64,000 nt of DNA, taken from contig JAFTFO010000001.1 of the NCBI GenBank assembly GCA_017449495.1, positions 1-64,000 of the forward strand, written 5' to 3'. Position numbers and translations under genes: made by a program. How positions within the stretch are numbered: the stretch's first letter is position 1; every line of letters begins with the position of its first letter. Positions 32,676-41,153 of this stretch are shown one piece after another. This DNA comes from Prevotella sp. GTDB lineage: Bacteria > Bacteroidota > Bacteroidia > Bacteroidales > Bacteroidaceae. The notes beneath the pieces are model-generated. The model was not told the DNA's origin. It was given only the letters and a program-made list of their open reading frames with translations, and did no database searches.

Positions 32676-32706
32676 CAAAATTAATCAAATTCGGCCAATA
32701 TTCAAA
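32676..32706 (-). promoter_or_regulatory. Consensus promoter of ilvC (-33 TTTG, -7 TAATTTTG)
   Basis: On the minus strand TTTG (32706-32703) and TAATTTTG (32683-32676) are 19 bp apart. Confidence 0.8.
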
Positions 32707-32758
32707 ATAAAACACCAATATTTTTGCTAAAAAGCATCGGAGTTAACAAATAAATGCG

Positions 32759-32766
32759 TAACTTTG
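32759..32766 (+). promoter_or_regulatory. -7 box (TAACTTTG) of the GH3 gene
   Basis: TAACTTTG lies 42 nt before the chosen GH3 start at 32808. It falls inside the upstream in-frame extension (ATG at 32754), which shows that the upstream ATG is not the start. Confidence 0.6.
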
Positions 32767-32807
32767 CAACGAAAACATTAAAATCTAACTTATTAAACTA
32801 TTCAGAT

Positions 32808-35405
32808 ATGAAGAGAAAGATGATCCTGACTGTCTTGGCCGCGCTGACACTAAGTGTCTCGGCCCAACAAAAGTACCCGTGGCAGAATCCACAGCTGCCG
32901 ACGGCAGAACGAGTAGAGAACCTCATCGGTATGCTGACGCCCGAAGAGAAGGTTGGCCTGATGATGAACAAGTCGGTCTCTGTCGACCGTCTCGGCATCC
33001 CCTCCTACAACTGGTGGAGCGAGGCCTGCCACGGCGTGCGGCAGGGTGGCTATACCGTATTCCCCCAGCCCATCGGCATGGCGGCAGCCTTCAGCGAGAA
33101 ACTGTTCTTCGACGTGTTCTCTGCCGTCAGCGACGAAGCCCGTGCCAATTGGAACCGTTCCGACCACAACGTGTTCAACGTGCCAATGGGCACCATCTAT
33201 TACCCGGGCAACCCCGAGCTGACATTCTGGTGCCCGAACGTGAACATCTTCCGTGATCCCCGATGGGGGCGCGGTCAGGAGACCTGCGGCGAAGACCCCT
33301 ACATGAACGCCGTGCTTGGCGTACAGACCGTGCTCGGCATGCAGGGCAACGACTCGCGCTACTTCAAGACCCATGCCTGTGCTAAGCACTACGCCGTTCA
33401 CAGTGGCCCCGAGCCCCTGCGACACTCCATGAACGTGGAGCCCTCGAACCGCGACCTTTGGGAAACCTACCTCCCCGCCTTCAAGGCCCTGGTAAAGAAG
33501 GCCGACGTGCGCGAGGTGATGTGCGCCTACCAGCGCTTCGAGGGGAAGCCCTGCTGCACCAGCGACCGCCTGCTCATCGACATCCTGCGCAACAAGTGGA
33601 GCTACGACGGTATCGTGCTGACCGACTGCGACGCCATCAACAACTTCTATAACAAGGGACAGCATGAAACCCACAAGGATCCCCTCTCCGCCTCTGTCGA
33701 CGCCGTGCTCAACGGTACCGACCTGGAGTGCGGCAAGGTGTTCATGGTTCTCACCGAGGCCCTGCAGAAGAATCTCATCAAGGAGAGCGACCTCGACCAG
33801 CACCTACGCAAGACCCTCACCGGGCGCTTCGAGCTCGGCATGTTCGACCCTGCCGACATGCTGCCCTGGGCCAGCCTCGGCCCCGAGGTTATCAGCAGCG
33901 AACAGTTCGATGCCCTCGCCACTCAGGCCGCCCGTGAGTCGATGGTACTGTTGGAGAATAAGGGTGTGCTGCCCCTCTCAAAGAGCATCAAGACGCTGGC
34001 CGTCGTTGGTCCTAATGCCGACGATGCCGCACTGCTCAACGGCAACTACGGGGGCACGCCCACCGAGGCCCACACCCACTCACTGCTCGACGGTATCCGT
34101 GCCGCCGTGCCCGATACGAAAATCATCTACCAGAAGGCCTGTGAGCTTAACGACGAATATACCACCATCCACCACCTGCAGGACTTCAACGACGGCCAAG
34201 GCGTGAAGGTCGAGTTCTGGAACAACCGCAACCTCGAGGGCGACCCCGTCAAGACCGATTACTACAACGAGATCAACTTCTCCACCTTCGGGGCATGGGG
34301 CTTTGCCCAAGGTGTGAGTCGCGACTCGCTCTCCGTGCGCATCAGCGGACAGTATAAGTCCACCTTCACGGGCGATATGAAATACACGCTGATGACCGAT
34401 AACGGCTACACCCTGCGCGTCAACGGCGAGGTTGTAGAGCAAGCCGAGGCTGGCGGGCGTCGCGGCTTCGGATTCTTCGGCAGGAAGCCCGAGTACAAGT
34501 CGTTCCCCGTCGAGGAGGGCAAGACCTACGACGTGGAGATCGAGTACCGTCACGGCAACGGACAGTTCGCCATGCTCCGCGGTGACATCTGCGAACGCAA
34601 CCTCGTCGACTTCACCGAGCTCGCCAACGAAGTGAAGGCTGCCGACGCCATCATCGTCATCGGCGGCATCTCCGCACAAATGGAGGGCGAAGGCGGCGAC
34701 AAGCAGGACATCGAACTGCCAAAGGTGCAGCAGATGCTTGTCCGCGCCATGCACCAGACGGGCCGTCCCGTAATCTTCGTCAACTGCTCTGGCTCCGCCA
34801 TCGCTTTTGGCAGCGTCGAGGGTGAATACGACGCCCTGCTGCAGGCCTGGTATGCCGGTCAGGGAGGCGCAAAGGCTCTGGCCGACGTGCTCTTTGGCGA
34901 CTACAACCCCGGCGGCAAACTGCCCGTCACCTTCTATCGCTCGAACGACGACCTGCCCGACTTCCTCGACTACTCGATGAAGAACCGCACCTATCGTTAC
35001 TTCGAGGGCCAGCCGCAATACGCCTTTGGCTATGGCCTCTCCTACACCACCTTCGCCGTCGGCAAGGCCAAGCTTTCCAAGCCCTCGATGAAGGCCGACG
35101 GCAAGGTAACCCTGACTGTGCCCGTCACCAACACGGGCAGCCGTGAGGGCACTGAGACAGTACAGGTCTACGTGAAGGCCCTCGACGACCCCGGCGCACC
35201 CATCAAGGCGCTGAAGGGATTCCAGAAACTCTCCCTCGCTGCGGGCCAGACCGCCAAGGCCACCATCACCCTCGACGGCGAGGCCTTCGAGTACTACAAT
35301 GAGATGATCGACGAACTCTCCGTCCGTCCCGGCCGCTACCAGATTCTCTACGGCACCTCCTCCCGCGACGAGGATCTCCAGTCGCTCGACTTCACGGTCA
35401 GATAG
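32808..35405 (+). CDS. GH3 beta-xylosidase/beta-glucosidase with inserted PA14 domain
   Basis: Exported glycoside hydrolase of 865 aa that removes sugar units from the non-reducing ends of oligosaccharides. The signal peptide is MKRKMILTVLAALTLSVSAQ. The GH3 N-domain includes NWWSEACHGV, KHYAVHSGPE and the nucleophile Asp273 in GIVLTDCDAINNF. The GH3 C-domain is interrupted by a PA14-like domain (about 460-610, with YTLMTDNGYTLRVNGE), and a fibronectin-III-like domain ends it. This layout matches Prevotella Xyl3-type enzymes, so beta-xylosidase is the leading guess. Note that the codon bias is strongly GC3-rich and produces long antisense shadows. Confidence 0.92.
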   Translation: MKRKMILTVLAALTLSVSAQQKYPWQNPQLPTAERVENLIGMLTPEEKVGLMMNKSVSVDRLGIPSYNWWSEACHGVRQGGYTVFPQPIGMAAAFSEKLFFDVFSAVSDEARANWNRSDHNVFNVPMGTIYYPGNPELTFWCPNVNIFRDPRWGRGQETCGEDPYMNAVLGVQTVLGMQGNDSRYFKTHACAKHYAVHSGPEPLRHSMNVEPSNRDLWETYLPAFKALVKKADVREVMCAYQRFEGKPCCTSDRLLIDILRNKWSYDGIVLTDCDAINNFYNKGQHETHKDPLSASVDAVLNGTDLECGKVFMVLTEALQKNLIKESDLDQHLRKTLTGRFELGMFDPADMLPWASLGPEVISSEQFDALATQAARESMVLLENKGVLPLSKSIKTLAVVGPNADDAALLNGNYGGTPTEAHTHSLLDGIRAAVPDTKIIYQKACELNDEYTTIHHLQDFNDGQGVKVEFWNNRNLEGDPVKTDYYNEINFSTFGAWGFAQGVSRDSLSVRISGQYKSTFTGDMKYTLMTDNGYTLRVNGEVVEQAEAGGRRGFGFFGRKPEYKSFPVEEGKTYDVEIEYRHGNGQFAMLRGDICERNLVDFTELANEVKAADAIIVIGGISAQMEGEGGDKQDIELPKVQQMLVRAMHQTGRPVIFVNCSGSAIAFGSVEGEYDALLQAWYAGQGGAKALADVLFGDYNPGGKLPVTFYRSNDDLPDFLDYSMKNRTYRYFEGQPQYAFGYGLSYTTFAVGKAKLSKPSMKADGKVTLTVPVTNTGSREGTETVQVYVKALDDPGAPIKALKGFQKLSLAAGQTAKATITLDGEAFEYYNEMIDELSVRPGRYQILYGTSSRDEDLQSLDFTVR

Positions 35406-35411
35406 TAAACG

Positions 35412-35457
35412 TTAAGAAGAGCCACCGCGATATGTGATGGCTCTTCTTAATGTTTTA
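35412..35457 (+). terminator. Terminator of the GH3 gene
   Basis: A 13-bp perfect stem (35412-35424 with 35438-35450), then TGTTTT. Confidence 0.8.
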
Positions 35458-35546
35458 TACTATTTCTGCGAGACAATACTTGTAGTAACCGATGCGGATC
35501 TGGTGGTAGCCATAGCATTAGATGCTTTTTACCTTTACAGATAGAG

Positions 35547-38063
35547 TTATGACTGGTGTTGGTACTCTTCTACTGTTATAACGGTACTATAACCACCAAC
35601 CATCTTTTCTCCCTCATGGCGATCGATGCCCGCATAAGAGAGACTGGAATCCTCATACCGCTTAAACTTATAGACTGCATCATTCATCAGGGCCTCGTTG
35701 AACACATTCAGGCTGACCAATAAAGCAAAGTCCTGCTTCGTCAGACCTGTGACGCGCTCGAACAGTCTGGGCTCCAGTTGCAAGATAACGTCTTTCAGAG
35801 AATACTCACGATAATCTGTCAGATACATAAAGATAGGGATGCGCGTTGCAAACTTCATCAGTTTCTCTTGTATCTGGCGCCGCTTGCTCTTGATTTCCTT
35901 TTCAGCATCGCTCAGTTCTTTCTTCTCTTTCTGGCTTAAGCCTTCCTCGTGCTCCTTGCGTTTCTTCTTGATAGCATCCGTCTTGTTGATAATTGTTTCT
36001 ATGTCCTGATTCAGCGAACGAAATCCCTCTATCTTCATCAGGGCTGCCATCGCCTCGGCATTGTTCATCAAGCGTTGGAGGGTAAAGTTATCTACATTCA
36101 CCAGCAAGGCACTCTCCCATCGGCGAGCCAATAGCGTGGCCGATGTGTTGTTCATGGCCATGTCGAGTACATCGCTTGCCGAAAGTGCTTTCATGACTCC
36201 ATTCTCATAACAAAGCACAGGCAGGAACTTGATGAAATCATCTACGCATTTCTCCGGATTTCCCTCTTCGACATTCAACTGACATGAATAGTCGGCCACC
36301 TTTCTTAACGCCCTGTTTGGAGAAAAGTCGAACACATAGCACACCTGCTTCAATATCTCCACCCGATTCGGATGTAGCCCGTCGCTATTGGTGATGGTCC
36401 AAGGCGACTGCACACGGAAAGCCGACTGGAAGTAAGTCTCTGGCGACGATGTGTCGCGCAGCATGAAGATACCCGTCCAGGGACGAACAGTCACACCCGT
36501 TGTCAGTTTACCACAGGTCAGCGTGATGGTCTTACAATGTAGCGGGTCTGGGTGCGACATAGCCTTCTCAACAGGCGGGAGTGCCTGCTGTCCAATGCCA
36601 GCACGAGTACCAGCACATACAATGACCCGATAGTCATGATAGAAGGTGTTCTGCAGCTCTGTCAGCAGATTCCGCATGGCGAAACACGAAGCCACATTAG
36701 GCAAGAACCACAAAGTATGGTTCATGTTCGAATAGAGATCGCCATTGAGGAATGGCAATGGCGGTTTACGATTACCAGTCTTCAGGTCGTTGACGGACGT
36801 CGGCAGATACTGTCCTCGCAGCATATCGAGCCATTTCTGCACCTCGTCATGATGCTTGAATACGGCATTCTCTCCCTTGCCTTCTGCCTCGAAGAATGAG
36901 TTCAGATCAAATTCATCAAACTCCCCTTCTTCTGCCACTCTCGATATTTCCGCAGGCAACTGATAGGTCAACAATACCATCTTCGGCAGCGAGGCGTATG
37001 GATTATCTGGTTTATCGCCCCATTCTTCTTTTGAACGTTGTTCGTCAGAATAAGTCCAGTTGTAAATCTGTTCCTCAATGAACTCTCCAGAAGCGATGGC
37101 ACGGAAGGGCGTACCCGAGAGATAGAGGTAATGATTAGAGGTGATGGGAATCAAATCCTCGTCGAAGTAATCGGGATTCTCAATCTCGCTGCCTAAGTCT
37201 TCGCTGACACCAATCAATTCCTTTGCATTTTCGCGCCAGGCACCATAGTGATACTCGTCGAGCACGATGCAGTCCCAATTGAATTCCCGAGCCCACTCGT
37301 GTTTCAGTTTCATACCGCCGCTGGCCGTATTCTTCCCAAGGAAGTCCTGGAATGAGCCGAACACCACCATCGGCTTCGACTGGTCGGCATGTGCGAACTG
37401 ATAGTCAATCGTAGCCTCTGGATTACGAGCAATAAATTGCCAGTCTTTGAAATCCACGTGCGTCATCAGATCTTCTTCCCATGCTTGAGCCACGGCGGGC
37501 TTGAAGGTGAGAACCAGCACTCGCGTCCATCCCATACGCTTTGCCAACTGATAGGTGGTAAAGGTTTTGCCGAAGCGCATCTTACAGTTCCAAAGGAAGT
37601 GAGGAACACGTCCATCTTCCAACTTGTAACTGTCAAAATATGCTGCCGTCTTGTCAACGGCCCTCTTCTGTTCGGGGCGCATGCCAAAGGTCTTATCGCG
37701 ATTCCATGCCACATCATCCCTTTCTCTGACGGCCACGATGGCTGACCTAACCTGTTGAGGGGTACAGCGATACCATTCACCTTCTACGTTTTGGCACCCC
37801 ATCTTTACTAACATATGATGCACATCATGGTCCATAAACGCTGTACCATCCTGTCGCATGGCTGACTCTTCTACCAAGATTCGGTATGGTGGTTCTCCTG
37901 GGCGCACAATATTATACTGCTGGCGCACCCGTTCCTGCACACCTATGGTAGTATAGCCCACCTTCAGGAGTCCTTTCAGGTTGGGGTCATACTTGTCTTC
38001 GTAAGCATAAATCGTCGGAGCCGAGTCCGACTTTTTCGGAAAATAGTAGTTATTGGTTGCCAT
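35547..38063 (-). CDS. GIY-YIG nuclease domain fused to a DEAD/DEAH-type helicase (restriction-like)
   Basis: An 838-aa protein. The N-terminus (about 17-115) looks like a T5orf172-type GIY-YIG nuclease: TIYAYEDKY, then LLKVGYTT, a conserved Arg in VQERVRQQY and a putative catalytic Glu96 in EGEWYRC. A superfamily 2 helicase follows with Walker A CKMRFGKT (160-167), DEYH (269-272) and SGTPF (316-320), and a Lys/Glu-rich coiled coil near residues 680-730. It is the last of three genes with two methyltransferases (15-nt gap), so it is probably the DNA-cleaving translocase of a restriction-modification-type system. The type cannot be named from sequence alone. Confidence 0.8.
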   Translation of the reverse strand: MATNNYYFPKKSDSAPTIYAYEDKYDPNLKGLLKVGYTTIGVQERVRQQYNIVRPGEPPYRILVEESAMRQDGTAFMDHDVHHMLVKMGCQNVEGEWYRCTPQQVRSAIVAVRERDDVAWNRDKTFGMRPEQKRAVDKTAAYFDSYKLEDGRVPHFLWNCKMRFGKTFTTYQLAKRMGWTRVLVLTFKPAVAQAWEEDLMTHVDFKDWQFIARNPEATIDYQFAHADQSKPMVVFGSFQDFLGKNTASGGMKLKHEWAREFNWDCIVLDEYHYGAWRENAKELIGVSEDLGSEIENPDYFDEDLIPITSNHYLYLSGTPFRAIASGEFIEEQIYNWTYSDEQRSKEEWGDKPDNPYASLPKMVLLTYQLPAEISRVAEEGEFDEFDLNSFFEAEGKGENAVFKHHDEVQKWLDMLRGQYLPTSVNDLKTGNRKPPLPFLNGDLYSNMNHTLWFLPNVASCFAMRNLLTELQNTFYHDYRVIVCAGTRAGIGQQALPPVEKAMSHPDPLHCKTITLTCGKLTTGVTVRPWTGIFMLRDTSSPETYFQSAFRVQSPWTITNSDGLHPNRVEILKQVCYVFDFSPNRALRKVADYSCQLNVEEGNPEKCVDDFIKFLPVLCYENGVMKALSASDVLDMAMNNTSATLLARRWESALLVNVDNFTLQRLMNNAEAMAALMKIEGFRSLNQDIETIINKTDAIKKKRKEHEEGLSQKEKKELSDAEKEIKSKRRQIQEKLMKFATRIPIFMYLTDYREYSLKDVILQLEPRLFERVTGLTKQDFALLVSLNVFNEALMNDAVYKFKRYEDSSLSYAGIDRHEGEKMVGGYSTVITVEEYQHQS

Positions 38064-38078
38064 AGACTTCTCTTTATA

Positions 38079-39608
38079 TTATTCCATTGGTCGTATCATC
38101 GATTCGATGAACTGGATTTCCTCGTCCTTTAGTCCGTACTTCTTGTAGAGTTCCTCATCCGTCCAAGGCTTGCTGAAGTCTTGGAGGGGGACATAAGAGT
38201 ATGTCTTTTGTGTCATATTCTTATTCTTCCTAATTCCAACAAGAATTCGAAAAAACTTTGTTTGCATATATGATGCCACATTTAATGTTTCATTCTTGTC
38301 AACGAAAGGACCTATAGTTAGAAATGTTTCTGAACATATCATATCCTTTTCACCAAATTCTGCTTTCCCTATTATTCTAGCAGGAATAGGATTGCCTATC
38401 TGACCAGCAGCTCCATCTGCTTTGGAAATAAACAATTTATACTTGCCTAAATATTCATCACCTCGTGCTAATATATATGTATCTTTTATCGGAAGAATCT
38501 CTCGCTTTGAGTCAATTCTACATAGTATTCTTCTTTTTGTTGTCACGTTTGATAGAAGTGATTTTATATCTTCTCTAATAGCAAAAGGATTTCTTGGAGA
38601 TACTATGCTATCAAAAGTGAGTTCTTTTTGTGCTAAGACTTTATTAAGAATTCCTATTAAATTCGGATCTCTGATTACAATATCGCTTGTCCCATCCTCA
38701 TTTAATGTTTTTCGTGTATACAGGATGTTACCACTTGATTGATGGAGATAATACTCACATTCCCCAGAATAGTTAGCATTCCACAACAAATAGCACACCC
38801 CTCCTTCAATACTTACGCCAGTAAAGCATTGAGAAGAATCAAGATAATCATGTAAAACTTGGATTCGTCTGTCTTGAATCATCATTTCTCGAAATGAATC
38901 TAATCCTTTTCCTCCAGTCATCCATCTTGAAGGTATTATCATTGTCAAGTACCTCGGGTTAAGTTTCTTTGCTTGGATAATAAACTTATCATAGATTGGT
39001 TTAGCGCTAGAACCTGCCCCACCTCCATCGTTCATTTGATACGGCGGATTGCCGATAATTACATCGAAAGTCATATTGTTATATAGTTCGTTTGGGTTAT
39101 CTGTGTGAATAAACTCGTAGGCATGGGTTTCGAGGTCGTCGCCTCGGTCATATACCTCTTGCGAGGCACCACAATAGCGGCATTTCCCATTCTGCCAGGT
39201 ATGCTGGATTTCGTTAAAATGGATGTTGCCGTCGGCATCGTCAAAGTGCGAAAGGCTGTATTTGCCGCTGGCATTCTTCGTGCAATAGAGGCTGCGTCGG
39301 CTCATTAGCGAGGTCAGGCGAGTGATGGCGATACCGTAAAGCTGATGGTGCATAATATGGTCTATGCGGCTCTGCAGGTCGGGAATGGTATCGGCCAATC
39401 CTTCAATCAGTCGTTTGGCAATCTCTCGTAAGAATACGCCGCTCTTGGTGCAAGGGTCCAGGAACTTCGTGTCGGGACTGCTGAAGAGTTCCTGCGGCAG
39501 CATGTCCAGCATCTGGTTGGCCAATTGTGGCGGGGTGAACACCTCATCGTTGCTAAGGTTAGCAAGACATGACAACACGTCGGGGTTGTAATTCAAATGA
39601 TTATTCAT
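38079..39608 (-). CDS. N6-adenine DNA methyltransferase with target-recognition part (Eco57I-like)
   Basis: The 509-aa protein has motif X (NDEVFTPPQLANQML), motif I in variant form (FLDPCTKSGVFLREIAKRL, about 49-67) and catalytic motif IV NPPY (187-190, IIGNPPYQMND). A CxxC pair (CRYC, 143-146) may bind metal. The C-terminal half (about residues 200-509) is probably the target-recognition region and is clearly more AT-rich than the N-terminal half (change near 39000). Overlaps the preceding methyltransferase gene by 8 nt. Probably modifies the sequence that the neighbouring nuclease-helicase attacks. Confidence 0.85.
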   Translation of the reverse strand: MNNHLNYNPDVLSCLANLSNDEVFTPPQLANQMLDMLPQELFSSPDTKFLDPCTKSGVFLREIAKRLIEGLADTIPDLQSRIDHIMHHQLYGIAITRLTSLMSRRSLYCTKNASGKYSLSHFDDADGNIHFNEIQHTWQNGKCRYCGASQEVYDRGDDLETHAYEFIHTDNPNELYNNMTFDVIIGNPPYQMNDGGGAGSSAKPIYDKFIIQAKKLNPRYLTMIIPSRWMTGGKGLDSFREMMIQDRRIQVLHDYLDSSQCFTGVSIEGGVCYLLWNANYSGECEYYLHQSSGNILYTRKTLNEDGTSDIVIRDPNLIGILNKVLAQKELTFDSIVSPRNPFAIREDIKSLLSNVTTKRRILCRIDSKREILPIKDTYILARGDEYLGKYKLFISKADGAAGQIGNPIPARIIGKAEFGEKDMICSETFLTIGPFVDKNETLNVASYMQTKFFRILVGIRKNKNMTQKTYSYVPLQDFSKPWTDEELYKKYGLKDEEIQFIESMIRPME

Positions 39609-40311
39609 AGTCGGGCAGTTTTAGGTAGTCGGTCAAAGGGTATTCTCGTTTGGGCAGATGCACAAAAGTCGGTTCACCAGTATCTGCAAATAGCAGGCCC
39701 TCTTCGCCAGGCTTTGGCTTGTCGTATTCCACATTGCGTAGTAGCTCTGCCAGTTCGAAGTCACGGCGTTTCACTTTGCCATCCATACCGATGAACGTCC
39801 ATTCACAGAAGGTGATGGGCAAGCCCCCTCCAACCTCCCCCCTAAGGGGAGGCTCTGTCAGCATGGTGAGGGCATCGCCACAGAGAATGTTCTTTTTCAG
39901 AAGGAATCTGATGCATCTTGTCAACTCCGACGTGGCCTCTGCGTGTTGATGCTGCTGGTAAGTGTCGAGATATTGATCCAGCAAGCGGTTCCGGCATATA
40001 TCAACATTGTCGGGCAACAGTTCAACGCCATACATCGAACTGACGGCCTGTGCCGAAGCAAGGTCGTACTCATGGCGATTCTTGGCGTGCTTCCTGTGCA
40101 CCGCCTCCATCTTTCTGTTAAGGATTTCCACGAGGAAGTTCCCCGTTCCGCAGGCTGGCTCTAAGAAGCGTGAGTCTATTCGCTCCGTCTCTTCTTTCAC
40201 CAGGTCGAGCATCGCGTTCACCTCCCTTTTGGCGGTATATACCTCGCCATGATCAGCCACGCGCTGCTTCGATATTACCTGCCTTTCCTGTTCATCGTTC
40301 GTTACTGTCAT
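39601..40311 (-). CDS. Second methyltransferase subunit, with SAM motif but no NPPY motif
   Basis: A 236-aa protein with motif X (HGEVYTAKREVNAML), a perfect motif I (FLEPACGTGNFLVEIL, 49-64) and NILCGDALTM. No catalytic (N/D)PP(Y/W) motif is present, so it is unlikely to methylate alone; it may bind SAM or pair with the next gene as a split enzyme. It heads the operon, overlapping the next gene by 8 nt. The C-terminal half carries an unusual EPPLRGEVGGGLP segment encoded by a palindrome, which looks like an in-frame insertion. A long structured leader precedes it, and an 11-bp inverted repeat covers the start codon. Confidence 0.78.
   Translation of the reverse strand: MTVTNDEQERQVISKQRVADHGEVYTAKREVNAMLDLVKEETERIDSRFLEPACGTGNFLVEILNRKMEAVHRKHAKNRHEYDLASAQAVSSMYGVELLPDNVDICRNRLLDQYLDTYQQHQHAEATSELTRCIRFLLKKNILCGDALTMLTEPPLRGEVGGGLPITFCEWTFIGMDGKVKRRDFELAELLRNVEYDKPKPGEEGLLFADTGEPTFVHLPKREYPLTDYLKLPDYE
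39824..39858. repeat. Palindromic insertion inside the methyltransferase gene
   Basis: CCTCCCC (39836-39842) and GGGGAGG (39848-39854) form a hairpin. The surrounding 35 bp encode PPLRGEVGGGL between two segments (GDALTMLT and ITFCEW) that read as one continuous protein. Confidence 0.55.
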
Positions 40312-40588
40312 TTGGTCGGATTTTAGCGTGAAACGATAAAATGCAGATATAAAGAAAGTGTACCACGTTCACATATACGCTTCGCGCAAGGTATCCGACC
40401 AAAGAAACCCGTAACAGATACATATATGGAACGGGTACACCTATATTACAAGGTGTATCCCGATTCCACGAGGCTCTGTTACTATTCTGGTCGGAATTTG
40501 CAGAGGCCTCTATAGAATATAGATACAACTATCTATTCACCCACGAAAGTCGCACCGCCACCCGCACTCGGGCATCTTGGCGGTGTTC
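40312..40588 (-). promoter_or_regulatory. Structured leader of the restriction-modification-type operon (397-bp gap)
   Basis: The gap between the methyltransferase start and the 36-aa gene. On the minus strand the predicted RNA has nested stems at 40553-40585 (CACCGCCA/TGGCGGTG enclosing CCCG/CGGG) and a hairpin at 40432-40462. An 11-bp inverted repeat (40311-40321 with 40393-40403) includes the first base of the start codon. A third copy of its core, GGTCGGA, at 40489-40495 could pair with the middle copy instead. The set-up suggests a choice between hiding and exposing the start codon, or operator sites. No coding sequence is seen here. Confidence 0.5.
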
Positions 40589-40594
40589 AAGGGG

Positions 40595-40602
40595 CAAAGA
40601 TA
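40595..40602 (-). promoter_or_regulatory. -7 box (TATCTTTG) for the methyltransferase operon
   Basis: The minus strand reads TATCTTTG; the nearest TTTG upstream is 14 bp away, which is too close. It would give a leader of about 277 nt. Confidence 0.45.
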
Positions 40603-40641
40603 CGAAAGTTTTTCGACAAACGAAAGAAAAATAGAAAAAAG

Positions 40642-40673
40642 TTTGGAAGATTTCATGATTCTTGCTATCTTGC
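40642..40673 (+). promoter_or_regulatory. Promoter of the 36-aa gene (-33 TTTG, -7 TATCTTGC)
   Basis: TTTG at 40642-40645 and TATCTTGC at 40666-40673 are 20 bp apart. The -7 box lacks the third T of the consensus. Confidence 0.55.
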
Positions 40674-40708
40674 ACCTGTTAACATCATTATTCACTTAAA
40701 TTGAAGTT

Positions 40709-40819
40709 ATGGGAATGTATCTGATCTTTCTGGTTTACGGTGTACCGTGCATCTTGTTCCTGCTGTTCTGCCTGACACCATACGGCAAGCAGTGTTTACG
40801 TCAGCATAACATACTTTAA
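40709..40819 (+). CDS. Small single-span membrane peptide, 36 aa
   Basis: ATG at 40709 to TAA at 40817-40819. The peptide begins MGMYLIFLVYGVPCILFLLF, a hydrophobic helix, followed by a polar basic end (YGKQCLRQHNIL). A promoter-like pair sits 36-67 nt upstream. It is divergent from the restriction-type operon. Function unknown: it could be a small membrane protein of the kind common in Bacteroidota, possibly a toxin-like peptide, or chance. Codons are ordinary. Confidence 0.5.
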   Translation: MGMYLIFLVYGVPCILFLLFCLTPYGKQCLRQHNIL

Positions 40820-40844
40820 TTGAATGATAGAATGATATATAGGT

Positions 40845-40886
40845 TATCCGCCGAGACATCCGAATTGAAGATGGACTCGGCGGATA
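40845..40886 (+). promoter_or_regulatory. Hairpin downstream of the 36-aa gene
   Basis: TATCCGCCGAG (40845-40855) pairs perfectly with CTCGGCGGATA (40876-40886) around a 20-nt loop. There is no U-tract, so it is a weak terminator at best. From here to 41000 I see only a 12-bp palindrome (AACAGGCCTGTT, 40907-40918). Confidence 0.55.
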
Positions 40887-41000
40887 TCATTATACCATCG
40901 TCATGTAACAGGCCTGTTTGTTAGATTCAGATCTCACTGTAAAAATAATTCCAAATCACACTCTTTGCTAAAAACCGCCTTGAATCGCCCTAATGCGCGT

Positions 41001-41083
41001 ACTCGGACTTTACAGGCACTAAAGTGGGAGTTTAGTCTATCTAAAGTCCCAGTTTAGTCTATCTAAAGTCGAAGTTTATTTAA
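41001..41083. repeat. Dispersed palindromic repeat, family A, copy 2
   Basis: From CTCGGACTTTACAGGCACTA at 41003 onward this matches the minus strand of 11142-11214 with few differences. Two units of TTTAGTCTATCTAAAG (41031-41046 and 41053-41068) are repeated in tandem. Confidence 0.85.
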
Positions 41084-41090
41084 GGGTGTG

Positions 41091-41121
41091 TTTGGGGGTA
41101 AATAAAGTGCTTGTATCTTGT
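41091..41121 (+). promoter_or_regulatory. Promoter-like pair before the inverted-repeat element
   Basis: TTTG at 41091-41094 and TATCTTGT at 41114-41121 are 19 bp apart. The -7 variant is the same TATCTTG as for the 36-aa gene. Confidence 0.45.
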
Positions 41122-41153
41122 TAATATTATTCATAAATTCGTATGTTATTGTT

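Noticed and set aside
32850-35018. Two long minus-strand frames (317 and 312 aa) opposite the GH3 gene
   Set aside because: Same codon-bias shadow effect; the plus strand is a clear GH3 enzyme with catalytic residues.
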